Positions 16,655 to 24,698 are shown, counted from the first letter of the stretch. The stretch: 29,249 nt of DNA from DATAUK01 sp036268295 (GCA_036268295.1 DATAUK010000007.1:1-29249), one strand, 5' to 3'. Notes: generated from the letters alone by a model not told the origin. Made by a program: numbers and translations.

Positions 16655-18130
16655 TCAGACCGGTTCGAGGGCGGCGCTCGCCGCATTCTCCGGAGCCGGC
16701 TCGCGGGCGTAGCGCGGCAGCAGTGGCGAGAGCATGAGCAGGCCGACCATCGTTGCGATCTGGACCAGCAGGGTGCGGCTGAGCGCATTGTGGAAGTCGC
16801 CGTGCGTGATCGAGTCGAAGAAGATCGTGCCGAGCACCGCGACGCCGATCGAGCTCGCCAGCTGCTGACCGGCGTTGAGCACGCCGGAGGCCGACCCAGT
16901 CTCGGAGTCGGTCACCGAGGCCAGGATGATGTCGAACATCGGAGCGACCACCAGACCGAACCCGATGCCGGCGACGAGCAGGCCGGGCATCAGCGCGACG
17001 AAGCCGATCGTCGAGTGGCTCCGCAGCGCGATCACCAGCAGCACCCAGCCCACGGCGCCGACGACGATCCCGATCTGCAGCGTGACGCGTCCGAACTTGG
17101 GCCCGAGATATCCGCCGGACAGACCGGCCCCGATGACCAGCCCGACCGAGAGCGGGACGGTGCACACCGCGGCGTGGATCGGGGTGAAGTGCTGACCGAT
17201 CTGCAGGAACAGCGTCGAGCACAACAGCGTGCCGCCGAGGCCGGAGAAGAACAGCATCGCGAAGACCAGCCCGGCCGAGTAGCCGCGATGGCCGAACACG
17301 CTCGGGGTGACCAGCGGCGAGGCGCCAGCGCGGTCGCGTCGTCGTTGCTGGACCGCGAAGACGGCGAGGAACACCAGGCCGACAATCATCGACGCGTAGG
17401 TCCACCAGGGCCAGCCGTACTCCCGGCCTTGGATCAGCGGGAAGACGAGGAGTACGGCGAAAAGGCTCACCAGTGTGGTGCCGAGCAGGTCGAGCTTGGT
17501 GCCGTGGTCGGGCTTCGAGGCAGGGATCAGCCGGATCGCCCCAATGATCGCGGCGACGCCGAGCGGGACGTTGACCAGGAACACCAGCCGCCAGCCGCTG
17601 CCGAACAGGTTCCAGTCGATGAGCGAGCCACCGATGATCGGGCCGAGAACGGCGGAGAATCCGATCACCGGACCGAAGATCGCAAACGCCTGCTGCTGTT
17701 CCTCCGGCGGGAAGACCTCTCGAAGCACTCCGAAACCTTGCGGAAGCATCATCGCGGCGAAGCCACCCTGGATCAGCCGGGCCAGGATCAGCACTCCGGT
17801 GTCGGGGGTGAGGCCGCACAGCGTCGAGGCGGCCACGAACCCGGCCGCGCCGATGATGAACATCCGCTTGCGCCCGACCAGGTCGCCGAGCCGACCACCG
17901 GTGATCAAGCCGACCGCGATCGCGAGCGGATAGCCACCGACGATCCATTGCAGCGACGTCGAGGATGCGTGGAACTGCCGGGCGATCTGTGGCGCGGCGA
18001 CGTTGACCACGGTGGAGTCGATCAGGTCCATGCACTCGGCGGCGAGCACCACGGCGAGGATCAGCCAGCGGTTGCGATACATCGCGGACTCGGTTCGGTC
18101 GACTGCCTCGGGTCGAACATCGTTCGTCAT
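16655..18130 (-). CDS. MFS drug exporter, DHA2 (EmrB/QacA) family
   Basis: About 491 residues with the 14-helix DHA2 layout. Helix 1 has VVLAAECMDLIDSTVVNVAAP (motif D1: D-x-T-V-V-N-x-A), loop 2-3 has GGRLGDLVGRKRMF (motif A), and helix 5 has GFSAVLGPIIGGSL (motif C, typical of antiporters). The transporter probably exports a drug or metabolite by proton exchange at the cytoplasmic membrane. ATG at 18130 is taken as start; a GTG at 18139 is in frame. Both lie in or next to the palindromic operator, so the transcript has almost no leader. Transcribed divergently from a tetR gene and very probably repressed by it. The C terminus (PAPENAASAALEPV) is polar and ends 157 bp before the next minus-strand gene region. 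Confidence 0.92.
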   Translation of the reverse strand: MTNDVRPEAVDRTESAMYRNRWLILAVVLAAECMDLIDSTVVNVAAPQIARQFHASSTSLQWIVGGYPLAIAVGLITGGRLGDLVGRKRMFIIGAAGFVAASTLCGLTPDTGVLILARLIQGGFAAMMLPQGFGVLREVFPPEEQQQAFAIFGPVIGFSAVLGPIIGGSLIDWNLFGSGWRLVFLVNVPLGVAAIIGAIRLIPASKPDHGTKLDLLGTTLVSLFAVLLVFPLIQGREYGWPWWTYASMIVGLVFLAVFAVQQRRRDRAGASPLVTPSVFGHRGYSAGLVFAMLFFSGLGGTLLCSTLFLQIGQHFTPIHAAVCTVPLSVGLVIGAGLSGGYLGPKFGRVTLQIGIVVGAVGWVLLVIALRSHSTIGFVALMPGLLVAGIGFGLVVAPMFDIILASVTDSETGSASGVLNAGQQLASSIGVAVLGTIFFDSITHGDFHNALSRTLLVQIATMVGLLMLSPLLPRYAREPAPENAASAALEPV

Positions 18131-18131
18131 G

Positions 18132-18162
18132 ACGAACACTGTTCCAAACGAACAGTGTTCGT
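18132..18162. promoter_or_regulatory. Composite palindromic TetR operator in the MFS/tetR divergent region
   Basis: ACGAACACTGTTC (18132-18144) and its exact complement GAACAGTGTTCGT (18150-18162) are separated by five bases. Each arm is itself an 11-bp palindrome (GAACA-n-TGTTC, centres at 18139 and 18155, 16 bp apart), so two repressor dimers could bind on nearly the same helix face or slightly turned. On the minus strand TTGACA (18167-18162) touches the operator edge and is a good -35 for the MFS gene; binding here would block it. The site also lies 21 bp before the tetR GTG, so autoregulation is likely. Confidence 0.85.
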
Positions 18163-18183
18163 GTCAAGTGGTTTACTTGGTCC

Positions 18184-18942
18184 GTGGCAGAACCGCAGGA
18201 AAAATCGGCGTGGCCGCAGCCGCCGCGACGGCGCGGCCGGGCCCGCCAGACCCAGCGGCGGCCGGCCCGAACCCTGAGTCGTGCCGCCATCGTCGATGCC
18301 GCGATCCGGGTGCTTGACGCCGAGGGCCTCGATGCGCTCACTATGCGCCGCGTGGCCGAGGAGCTCGGCACCGGTCCTGCCTCGCTCTACGCGCACGTTG
18401 CTGACAAGGACGAGATGGTCAATACCGTGCTCGACCGGATCTTCAGCGAGGTGACGATCCCCGACCCGATCGACCCGAAGCGGTGGCAGGAGCAGCTCAA
18501 AGAGCTTGCGCGTTCAGGACGTGCGACGTTCAATCGGCATCGCGATGTCGCCCGCGCCAGCCTCGGCAACATCCCGACCGGCGAGGGTGCGCTGCCGGGC
18601 ATGAACGCGATGGTTGGCATCCTGCTGGCAGGCGGAGTCAGCCCGACCGTCGCGTCGCTCTCCGTCGATATCCTCGCGCTCTACCTCACTGCGACCGCCT
18701 ACGAGGAGAGCCTGGAGGCATTCCCGACCGATGAGGAGGGCAGCGAGCAGTTTCATACCGAGCTGAAGAGCTTCTTTGCCTCGCTGCCAGCCGACCGCTT
18801 CCCACATCTGGTCGCGATGGCCGAGCCCCTGACATCCGGTGACGGTGACCACCGCTTCGAGTTCGGCCTCGACCTGCTGGTCCGCGGCATCGCCTCAACG
18901 GTCAACCCTGCCGAGGCGCGGCCCAAGCGCTCAGCTCACTAG
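18184..18942 (+). CDS. TetR family transcriptional repressor
   Basis: A 252-residue regulator. After a 30-residue basic, Pro/Arg-rich N terminus, the DNA-binding domain occupies about 31-80: LSRAAIVDAAIRVLDAEGLD, LTMRRVAEELGTGPASLYAHV (helix-turn-helix) and ADKDEMVNTVLDRI. The long C-terminal part (about 95-240) is alpha-helical and resembles the tetracycline-repressor C-terminal ligand-binding type. GTG at 18184 follows the divergent operator by 21 bp. The protein probably binds that operator and controls the MFS exporter and itself, releasing DNA when a ligand, perhaps an exported compound, binds. The stop codon is within the stem of a hairpin shared with the convergent gene. Confidence 0.92.
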   Translation: MAEPQEKSAWPQPPRRRGRARQTQRRPARTLSRAAIVDAAIRVLDAEGLDALTMRRVAEELGTGPASLYAHVADKDEMVNTVLDRIFSEVTIPDPIDPKRWQEQLKELARSGRATFNRHRDVARASLGNIPTGEGALPGMNAMVGILLAGGVSPTVASLSVDILALYLTATAYEESLEAFPTDEEGSEQFHTELKSFFASLPADRFPHLVAMAEPLTSGDGDHRFEFGLDLLVRGIASTVNPAEARPKRSAH

Positions 18943-18977
18943 TGGTCTGTCACCGCATATCGCAGACGGACCACTAG
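18939..18977. terminator. Bidirectional hairpin between tetR and the glycine-rich protein gene
   Basis: CTAGTGGTCTGTC (18939-18951) pairs with GACGGACCACTAG (18965-18977) with one mismatch (G-T in RNA) and a 13-base loop. The TAG stop of tetR (18940-18942) is in the left arm and the TAG stop of the convergent gene (18976-18974) in the right arm, so one hairpin serves both genes. Confidence 0.75.
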
Positions 18978-20617
18978 CCGCGTCGGTACTTCAGCCGAGC
19001 GTGCGCCACGTTGCCCGCCTTATCGGTCGCGGTAGCGATCAGCAAATTGCGGGCTGCGAGATCGCGCTTGTGAATCACGCACTTGGCAACACCGGAGAGC
19101 GGATCGTGGGCAACGCAGCGAGCCTTCGGAGGCTTGTGGTGATAGACCGCGCCGTTCTTCGGGCCACGTATCACCACCTTCGGCTTCACCTGGTCGATAT
19201 TGATGCCGGCCACCGTGACCATCGCGGCGCCGCCATCAGCGGCGGTGACGGTTCGGCTCAGGGTTTGCCGGGCGCCGTTGCGTCGCAGCGTGGCCGTCTT
19301 CGGGCAGTTCTGGATGGCACCCGTCGTCGCCTGGCAGCGAAACGTGACAGTCACCGGGCGGCGATACCAGTGGTAGCGGCTGGCCGGCTTTGCGCTGTGC
19401 AGCGTCGCCGTGATCGTCGGATCGCTGCGGACCGCCGATCCGGACGAGCCAAGATAGTTGTCGTCGCCGGTGTAGGTCACGTCGATGTGGTGGGTCGCGC
19501 CGACCGGCACGGTGTCGGTTAAGGTCGCCACGCCGTCGACGAGCGGTGCCGAGCCGACGCCCTCGCCGTCGACCGCGAACGATACGGTTCCGGTCGGTGT
19601 GACCGCACCGGCCGTGACAGGCGCCACCGTCGCGCTCAGCGACCTCGGCTGCACGGAAGCCGTGATGTCCGTTCCGCCCTTGGCGTAGGCGATCGAGACG
19701 CTGCCATTGCCGGAGACGACGCCAGCGCCGCCGGACACATCGGTGGTCAACGCGCCGTCGTAGTAGCCCGAGCCACCGCCACCGCCTCCGCCGCTGGAAG
19801 CGTCCATGCTGGCGTTGTTGTCGGATCCGCCCCCGCCCCCGCTGTGGGAGCCGCCGCCACCGCCGCCGCCGCCGTACCCGCCAGAGCCCCCGGCGCCACC
19901 GACCGGCAGCGTCGAAGGGCCATTCACCTCGCCGGTTCCGGGACTGCCTTGCGATGCGCCCTGGCTGGTTCCGGCGCCGCCGGCGCCGTCGCCGCCGATG
20001 ACCCCCGTGCCGGGCTGACCGCCCGTCGCGCTGTCCGAGCCGTCGCCGCCGACCCCACCAACGAAGCCGGTCACGCCGCCTCCACCGCTGCCACCGACAC
20101 CGGTGACGCTGCGCCCGCCGCCGCCCCCTGCCGCCGCCATCAGCAGGCCGTTAGCGAAGAACACGAACGACCCGCCGCCTCCACCGGTGGCCGGGATCTG
20201 GCCGCCTGAGCTGCCGCCGGATGCACCGCCGGCGTACCCACCGGCGCCACCCGACGTGCCGGGACTGAACTGCTCGATGTCGCCACCGCTGCCGCCGACG
20301 ATCACCGACAACACGTCGCCTGGCGCCACCGCAGCGTCGAGGGTGGTCTGACCGCCGAGCCCACCCGGCTTGGACGTGCCGCCCTTGCCGCGCAGCCTGC
20401 CGCCTTCGGCGCCGTCGACCGTGACCGCCAGCTGTGTGACGAAGCTCGGCACCGTGAAGGTGGCGATCGCAGCGCTCGCGCCGTACGTCGTCGTACACGT
20501 TGCGCCGCTGCAAACTGCAGCCGGCTGGCTGGGATCCGCGGTGGCGACAGTGGTGGCCGCGGCAGCGGAGGCTGCGATCAGCACCGTTGCGGAGATGCCA
20601 GCAACCAAGCGACGCAT
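18974..20617 (-). CDS. Secreted glycine-rich surface protein with Ig-like domains
   Basis: A 547-residue exported protein. The N terminus MRRLVAGISATVLIAASAAA is a signal peptide. Residues about 40-330 form a glycine-rich domain starting with a Cys pair (CSGATC) and a beta strand (TVPSFVTQLAVTVDGAEGG), then long GG-rich runs with Ser and Asn, ending with SIAYAKGG. Residues about 340-415 look like a bacterial Ig-like domain (TPTGTVSFAVDGEGVG, VTYTGDDNYLGS). The C-terminal 140 residues (YHWYRRPVTVTFRC to TATDKAGNVAHARLKYRRG) have two Cys pairs and resemble the repeats of actinobacterial surface proteins with the DGGTATVTV-like core. ATG at 20617 is preferred because GGGGG lies six bases upstream and the signal peptide begins there. 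No LPXTG-type anchor or C-terminal helix is seen. The role is unknown, perhaps adhesion or the extracellular matrix. Confidence 0.8.
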   Translation of the reverse strand: MRRLVAGISATVLIAASAAAATTVATADPSQPAAVCSGATCTTTYGASAAIATFTVPSFVTQLAVTVDGAEGGRLRGKGGTSKPGGLGGQTTLDAAVAPGDVLSVIVGGSGGDIEQFSPGTSGGAGGYAGGASGGSSGGQIPATGGGGGSFVFFANGLLMAAAGGGGGRSVTGVGGSGGGGVTGFVGGVGGDGSDSATGGQPGTGVIGGDGAGGAGTSQGASQGSPGTGEVNGPSTLPVGGAGGSGGYGGGGGGGGSHSGGGGGSDNNASMDASSGGGGGGGSGYYDGALTTDVSGGAGVVSGNGSVSIAYAKGGTDITASVQPRSLSATVAPVTAGAVTPTGTVSFAVDGEGVGSAPLVDGVATLTDTVPVGATHHIDVTYTGDDNYLGSSGSAVRSDPTITATLHSAKPASRYHWYRRPVTVTFRCQATTGAIQNCPKTATLRRNGARQTLSRTVTAADGGAAMVTVAGINIDQVKPKVVIRGPKNGAVYHHKPPKARCVAHDPLSGVAKCVIHKRDLAARNLLIATATDKAGNVAHARLKYRRG

Positions 20618-20728
20618 CGGAGCCCCCAAATCCAGCGACCACTGAGTGTCCGGCGACTGTGGCACAGTGCGTTGCTCAACGTCCACGGCTGTGGGGCGCG
20701 AGCGCACCGGCTGGAGTCACCGGGCGCC

Positions 20729-20734
20729 TAACAT
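20729..20734 (+). promoter_or_regulatory. Candidate -10 element of a leaderless transcript
   Basis: TAACAT fits the -10 pattern, and the GTG start at 20741 is seven bases after its last base, where transcription would begin. There is no Shine-Dalgarno sequence before this GTG, so a leaderless mRNA is likely. A clear -35 is not seen. Confidence 0.5.
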
Positions 20735-20740
20735 GCAGGC

Positions 20741-22459
20741 GTGGGACTGCCGCAGTCTGAGTTGCTCGATCGGATCCGCGCCGCCGTCATCGGTGACGAC
20801 ACGCTGATGGCCGGGCCGTACGGCGAGCGTCGGGTCACCTACGCCGACTACACCGCCAGCGGCCGGGCGTTGAGCTTCATCGAGGACTTCATCCGTCATG
20901 CCGTCCTTCCGACGTACGCCAACACCCACACCGAGTCCAGCGGCACCGGGTTGCAGACGACCCGGCTGCGCGAGGACGCCCGCCGGGTGATCCGCGACGC
21001 CCTCGGTGGTGACCACGAAACCCTGGTCATCTTCACCGGTTCCGGTGCCACTGCGGCGATCGACAAGCTGGTGCGGATCCTCGGGCTGCGCGTGCCCTCA
21101 CAGCTCGAGGACCGCTACTCGCTGAGCGACGCGATCCCGGCCGCCGATCGCCCGGTCGTGTTCGTCGGGCCCTTCGAGCACCACTCCAATGAGCTGCCGT
21201 GGCGGGAGTCGATCGCCGACGTCGTGCAGATCCCTGCCGATCGGGACGGCCACATCGATCTGGCCGAGTTGGAGGCGCAGCTCATCGCGCACGCCGGCCG
21301 GCCGTTGTTGATCGGTTCGTTCTCGGCGGCGTCGAACGTGACCGGGATCGTCAGCGACACCGCCGGCATCGCGCGGCTGCTCCATTCCTATGGCGCGCTG
21401 TCGTTCTGGGACTTCGCCGCCGCCGCGCCGTATGTCGAGATCGACATGGCGCCCGCCGATGATCCGGCGGCGCGGCTGGACGCGGTCTTTCTCTCGCCGC
21501 ACAAGCTGATCGGCGGGCCGGGGACACCAGGGGTTCTCGCGGTACGGCGGGACCTGGTCGCCAACCGGGTGCCCAGCGTCCCCGGTGGTGGGACTGTGGC
21601 TTACGTCAACCCGCTCGAGCACGTCTATCTGGACGACCCGATCGCCCGCGAAGAGGGCGGGACGCCCGACATCATCGGCGCGATCCGCGCCGGGCTGGTC
21701 TTCCAGCTCAAGGCTGCAGTCGGTGTGCCGCTGATCAAAGCCGTGGAGGCTGCGCTGTTGCAGCGGGCCGTCCAGGCGTGGTCGAACGAGCCGGCGATCG
21801 AGATCCTCGGCAACGTCGACGCCGAGCGGCTCTCGATCGTGTCCTTCGTCATCAAGCATCCCGGCGGGAGCTATCTACACCACAACTTCGTCGTCGCCTT
21901 GCTCAACGACCTGTTCGGCATCCAGGCGCGGGGCGGTTGCTCGTGCGCCGGGCCGTACGGCCATCGGCTGCTCGGCATCGATATCGAGCATTCTCATGCC
22001 TTCCAGCACGAGATCGCGGCCGGATGCGAGGGCATCAAGCCGGGCTGGGTGCGGGTCAACTTCACCTACTTCCTCGATGAGACCGTCGCCGACTACATCA
22101 TCGAGGCAGTGCGGTTCATTGCCTGTGAGGGCGACCGGTTCCTGACCGACTACCGGTTCGACCCGCCATCCGGGCTGTGGCGACACCACGACGCGTTGCC
22201 CGAGCCACCGCTTCGGCTTTCCGATGTGCGGTACGACGGGCCGGGTCGGGCGATGGCCTATCCGCCGAATCCGGCGCGCGCCGACGTCTCGGTGCTGGCC
22301 AACCATCTGCTCGACGCTCGGCGGCTGGCAGCCGGACGTCGCAGACCGGCCGAGCCGGCGTCACCGACCGGGCTGCGCGCCGATGTCGAGGCGCTTCGGT
22401 GGTTCGACCTGCCGGCCGACTGCCTCGCTCCGACCGTGCCTGCGACCGCGCCGGAGTAG
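20741..22459 (+). CDS. Class V aminotransferase-fold PLP enzyme (cysteine desulfurase-like)
   Basis: A 572-residue fold-type I PLP enzyme. Visible active-site elements are the phosphate-binding FTGSGATAAIDKL (about 98-110), the ring-stacking His in PFEHHSNELPW (147-148), the cofactor-binding Asp224 in FWDFAAAAPY, and the Schiff-base Lys255 in SPHKLIGGPGTPG. The loop GGCSCAGPYGHRLLG (Cys400, Cys402) resembles the catalytic-Cys loop of SufS/CsdA-type desulfurases, though the sequence around it is different from IscS and SufS. The chain is about 150 residues longer than typical desulfurases and ends in a Pro/Ala/Arg-rich, poorly structured tail. The likely activity is desulfuration, elimination or transamination of an unknown amino acid. 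No sulfur-acceptor gene is adjacent. The GTG start is inferred from the leaderless -10. Confidence 0.82.
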   Translation: MGLPQSELLDRIRAAVIGDDTLMAGPYGERRVTYADYTASGRALSFIEDFIRHAVLPTYANTHTESSGTGLQTTRLREDARRVIRDALGGDHETLVIFTGSGATAAIDKLVRILGLRVPSQLEDRYSLSDAIPAADRPVVFVGPFEHHSNELPWRESIADVVQIPADRDGHIDLAELEAQLIAHAGRPLLIGSFSAASNVTGIVSDTAGIARLLHSYGALSFWDFAAAAPYVEIDMAPADDPAARLDAVFLSPHKLIGGPGTPGVLAVRRDLVANRVPSVPGGGTVAYVNPLEHVYLDDPIAREEGGTPDIIGAIRAGLVFQLKAAVGVPLIKAVEAALLQRAVQAWSNEPAIEILGNVDAERLSIVSFVIKHPGGSYLHHNFVVALLNDLFGIQARGGCSCAGPYGHRLLGIDIEHSHAFQHEIAAGCEGIKPGWVRVNFTYFLDETVADYIIEAVRFIACEGDRFLTDYRFDPPSGLWRHHDALPEPPLRLSDVRYDGPGRAMAYPPNPARADVSVLANHLLDARRLAAGRRRPAEPASPTGLRADVEALRWFDLPADCLAPTVPATAPE

Positions 22460-22488
22460 ACTAGTCGGCATCAGCCCGTCAGAGGCTG

Positions 22489-22507
22489 TCGAAACCTGTT
22501 GTTTCGA
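22489..22507. terminator. Short hairpin after the class V enzyme gene
   Basis: TCGAAAC (22489-22495) pairs with GTTTCGA (22501-22507) over a five-base loop, 30 bp after the stop at 22459. It is a modest stem without T-tract; it could end transcription before the small ORF that follows. Confidence 0.35.
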
Positions 22508-22553
22508 TCCCGATCGCGGACTTGCGATCACCTTTCATCTAGAGATCCCCCCG

Positions 22554-22652
22554 ATGATCGCGCCAGCTCAACAGGAGCGCGCTGAGCAACGAGGAGTGGT
22601 AAGTAAGGAGAACGTCGTGCATGACGACGACTACGGCCCCTGGGACGACTGA
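22554..22652 (+). CDS. Possible tiny acidic peptide gene
   Basis: The frame ends in the peptide HDDDYGPWDD followed by TGA at 22650-22652. Two starts are possible. ATG at 22554 gives 32 residues but has no clear ribosome binding site. GTG at 22617 gives only 11 residues but is preceded by AAGGAG (22605-22610) with an ideal six-base gap. A GTG at 22596 (18 residues) is also in frame. A strong hairpin follows 20 bases after the stop. The C terminus with five Asp, Tyr and Trp is unusual; I recognise no family. It may be a small conserved protein, a leader peptide without downstream gene, or chance. The choice of the longer form is provisional. Confidence 0.3.
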   Translation: MIAPAQQERAEQRGVVSKENVVHDDDYGPWDD

Positions 22653-22672
22653 GTCCTCGGCCTGAAAGACGA

Positions 22673-22710
22673 ATCGCCCCGCTTGCGTCGTACGACGCCG
22701 GCGGGGCGAT
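22673..22710. terminator. Strong bidirectional hairpin
   Basis: ATCGCCCCGC (22673-22682) pairs perfectly with GCGGGGCGAT (22701-22710). Inside it a second palindrome, GCGTCGTACGACGC (22685-22698), extends the stem after a two-base internal loop. It lies between the plus-strand small ORF and the minus-strand gene ending at 22727 and can terminate both. Confidence 0.8.
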
Positions 22711-22726
22711 CTGCGTTAGACCGCCC

Positions 22727-22915
22727 TCAGATCTCGGACGGATCGCCCAAGGCGGCGGTGAAGGCCTCGGTGGCCTCGGGTGACTCCCAATGGACGGTGA
22801 GCCCGGCCTCGACGAATGCCGCGATGCCTTCCCAGCCATCGATGATCTCGCCGGTCCGCTCGCCGCTGGCCCACCAGGAGCCGTCACCATGCTGGGTGAT
22901 CCACACATCCGCCAC
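22727..22915 (-). CDS. Small protein of unknown function (62 residues)
   Basis: Begins MADVWITQHGDGSWWASGER from a GTG at 22915 and ends GDPSEI. It is acidic, soluble and Trp-rich; the predicted order is two beta strands followed by a helix (EGIAAFVEAGLTVHWESPEA) and another helix. The pattern W-x-x-x-x-G-D-G-x-W-W looks like a conserved domain rather than chance, and third positions are strongly G/C. It starts 22 bp after the stop of the DipZ-like gene on the same strand and may share its transcript. The ribosome binding site is weak. No family is recognised. Confidence 0.65.
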   Translation of the reverse strand: MADVWITQHGDGSWWASGERTGEIIDGWEGIAAFVEAGLTVHWESPEATEAFTAALGDPSEI

Positions 22916-22937
22916 GGCGCAACGCTATCTGGACCGC

Positions 22938-24698
22938 TCAGCCGAAGGTGAAGTCGTACGCCTTGAGACCACGGGTGAAGTTGAGCTGGAGCACACCGTG
23001 CTGTGGGTGCGGCCCGGACAAGATCGTGTAGAGCGTCGGCACGCCGGCGATCTGTTGAGTGGCAAGCGGTTTGCCGTTGAACGTGCCGGTCACCGTGCCG
23101 GTGCCACTGAGCACCAGGTACACGTCGCTCGCGTCGATGTTGATCCGCAGGGCTGAATTGTTGCCGGCGGCGATGTCGAGACTCTGTGCCGTCCACTGGC
23201 CGTTGTAGGACAGGTGATTCGCGGAAAGCGAGCTCGCGAAGCGGTACGTCGACTGCTGGTTGTGCACCAGCGTTGACGGCGTCCCGGCGTAGCGGGCGAT
23301 CCGCTCATAGCCGAGGTAGCTCTCTGGCGTCGACGCCTCGTCGGGTGTGCGGTCCGGCACCGAGGTCGTCGTCGGCAGCTTCGCGCCGTTGGATGCGAGC
23401 AGTGCACGGATCGCGCCCTCGGTCTGGCCGTAGTCACCCTCGCCGATCGAGGCGTATCGCACGATGCCTTGAGAGTCGATCAGGTATTCGGCCGGCCAGG
23501 AGTTGTTGCCCCAGGCGTTCCAGGTGCCGTAGTTGTTGTCCATCTCCACCGGGTATTTCACGCCGAGCCGGTTGATCGCCGACTGCACGTTGCTCTGGAC
23601 GTGCTCGAAGTCGAACTCCGGGGTGTGCACGCCGACGACATCGAGTCCGGCGCTGTGGTAGCGGGCGTACCACGCTTCGACGTGCGGCAGGCTGCGAAGG
23701 CAGTTGATGCACGAGTAGGTCCAGAAGTCGACCAGGACGACGTGGCCTCGCAGCTGCGAGGTGTTCAGCGGCGCGCCACCGGGGGTGTTGAACCAATGCG
23801 TGACGTCGGCGAAGTTGGGCGCAGCGCCGTACTTCGGCAGCGCGGCCGCCGAGATCATCGGCACCTGGTCGGCCATCGGGTCGAACTCCGGCGCCTTCCG
23901 GACCACGGTCTTGTGCGTCGTTGCCTGCTGGATCCGCTTGGCGCTCTTGGTCTCGTGCGGGTTGTTGATGTGTGCGAGCTTGCCCGCGATCGACTTGCCG
24001 TCGGTGAGACTGTGCTCGATCGACGCGGAGTACGACGGCAGGTCGGTCTGCAACGCCGTGGCCGCACCGAACGTGATCGCGACCGCGCTGGCCGCGAGCA
24101 ACGCACCCCCGACCCGGCGGACGCCGACGGCGTGGCTGCGCAGCCAGGTGGTCGTGCTCGACACCCGCTCGGTCAGCAGAACCAGGCCGAAGATCGGCAA
24201 CGCGATGCCGAGGGAGTAGGCGATGGTCAGCCCGAGCGCATCGGGGCCAAGTGAGTTCTTCTGGCTGCCGACCGCCGCGATGGTCGCGAGGATCGGGCCG
24301 CCGCACGGCAGGTAGAGCAGGCCGAGCGTGGCGCCGAGGACAAAGCCGCTGCGAATGCCGTTGGGTGAGCGGTTGAGGCCAAGGCGGGCGAACGGTCGCT
24401 CGATGAGCTGGCCGACCCGGGGGATCAGGAAGCCCGCCGCGAGGATGAAGAGGACGACGATCGCGATGTCGTAGCGAAGGCCAAGCGGCAGGCCGAGCGC
24501 GTCGAGCAGTCGGATGCTGAACAACGCCGACACACCGAACGCGAGTGCGAGGCCGACCGCGATCGCGAGCGCCCGGCGGCGGCCACCGGTCGTCACCCCC
24601 GAGGCGATGACGGCGGGAAGCACCGGCAGGATGCACGGCGAGACGATCGTGAGAAGGCCGGCGATGAAGCCGATGAACAGCAACAGCGGAGTCGTCAT
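22938..24698 (-). CDS. dipZ: DipZ-like CcdA-thioredoxin fusion protein
   Basis: A 586-residue membrane protein that moves reducing equivalents across the membrane to extracytoplasmic thiols. Residues 1-215 form a CcdA/DsbD-type six-helix domain with the redox Cys pair Cys22 (SPCILPVLP) and Cys132 (LPCGGPIL). A linker (about 220-290) leads to a TlpA/thioredoxin-like domain at about 293-430 with DFWTYSCINC (Cys330, Cys333), the CxxC form typical of DipZ rather than thioredoxin's CGPC. The C-terminal 130 residues (about 450-586) form the beta-sandwich, carbohydrate-binding-like domain known from mycobacterial DipZ. ATG at 24698 is preceded by GAGAGG seven bases upstream. The role is probably cytochrome c biogenesis or oxidative protein folding/repair outside the membrane. 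It is followed by the 62-residue gene. Confidence 0.92.
   Translation of the reverse strand: MTTPLLLFIGFIAGLLTIVSPCILPVLPAVIASGVTTGGRRRALAIAVGLALAFGVSALFSIRLLDALGLPLGLRYDIAIVVLFILAAGFLIPRVGQLIERPFARLGLNRSPNGIRSGFVLGATLGLLYLPCGGPILATIAAVGSQKNSLGPDALGLTIAYSLGIALPIFGLVLLTERVSSTTTWLRSHAVGVRRVGGALLAASAVAITFGAATALQTDLPSYSASIEHSLTDGKSIAGKLAHINNPHETKSAKRIQQATTHKTVVRKAPEFDPMADQVPMISAAALPKYGAAPNFADVTHWFNTPGGAPLNTSQLRGHVVLVDFWTYSCINCLRSLPHVEAWYARYHSAGLDVVGVHTPEFDFEHVQSNVQSAINRLGVKYPVEMDNNYGTWNAWGNNSWPAEYLIDSQGIVRYASIGEGDYGQTEGAIRALLASNGAKLPTTTSVPDRTPDEASTPESYLGYERIARYAGTPSTLVHNQQSTYRFASSLSANHLSYNGQWTAQSLDIAAGNNSALRINIDASDVYLVLSGTGTVTGTFNGKPLATQQIAGVPTLYTILSGPHPQHGVLQLNFTRGLKAYDFTFG

Noticed and set aside
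16604..18277. A 557-codon plus-strand frame and a 582-codon minus-strand frame in another phase
   Set aside because: Both shadow the MFS gene, whose transmembrane pattern and MFS motifs are convincing. The products are extremely rich in charged residues.
19806..20209. Pro-rich plus-strand frames
   Set aside because: Complement of the Gly-rich coding sequence (GGN versus NCC); no start signals.
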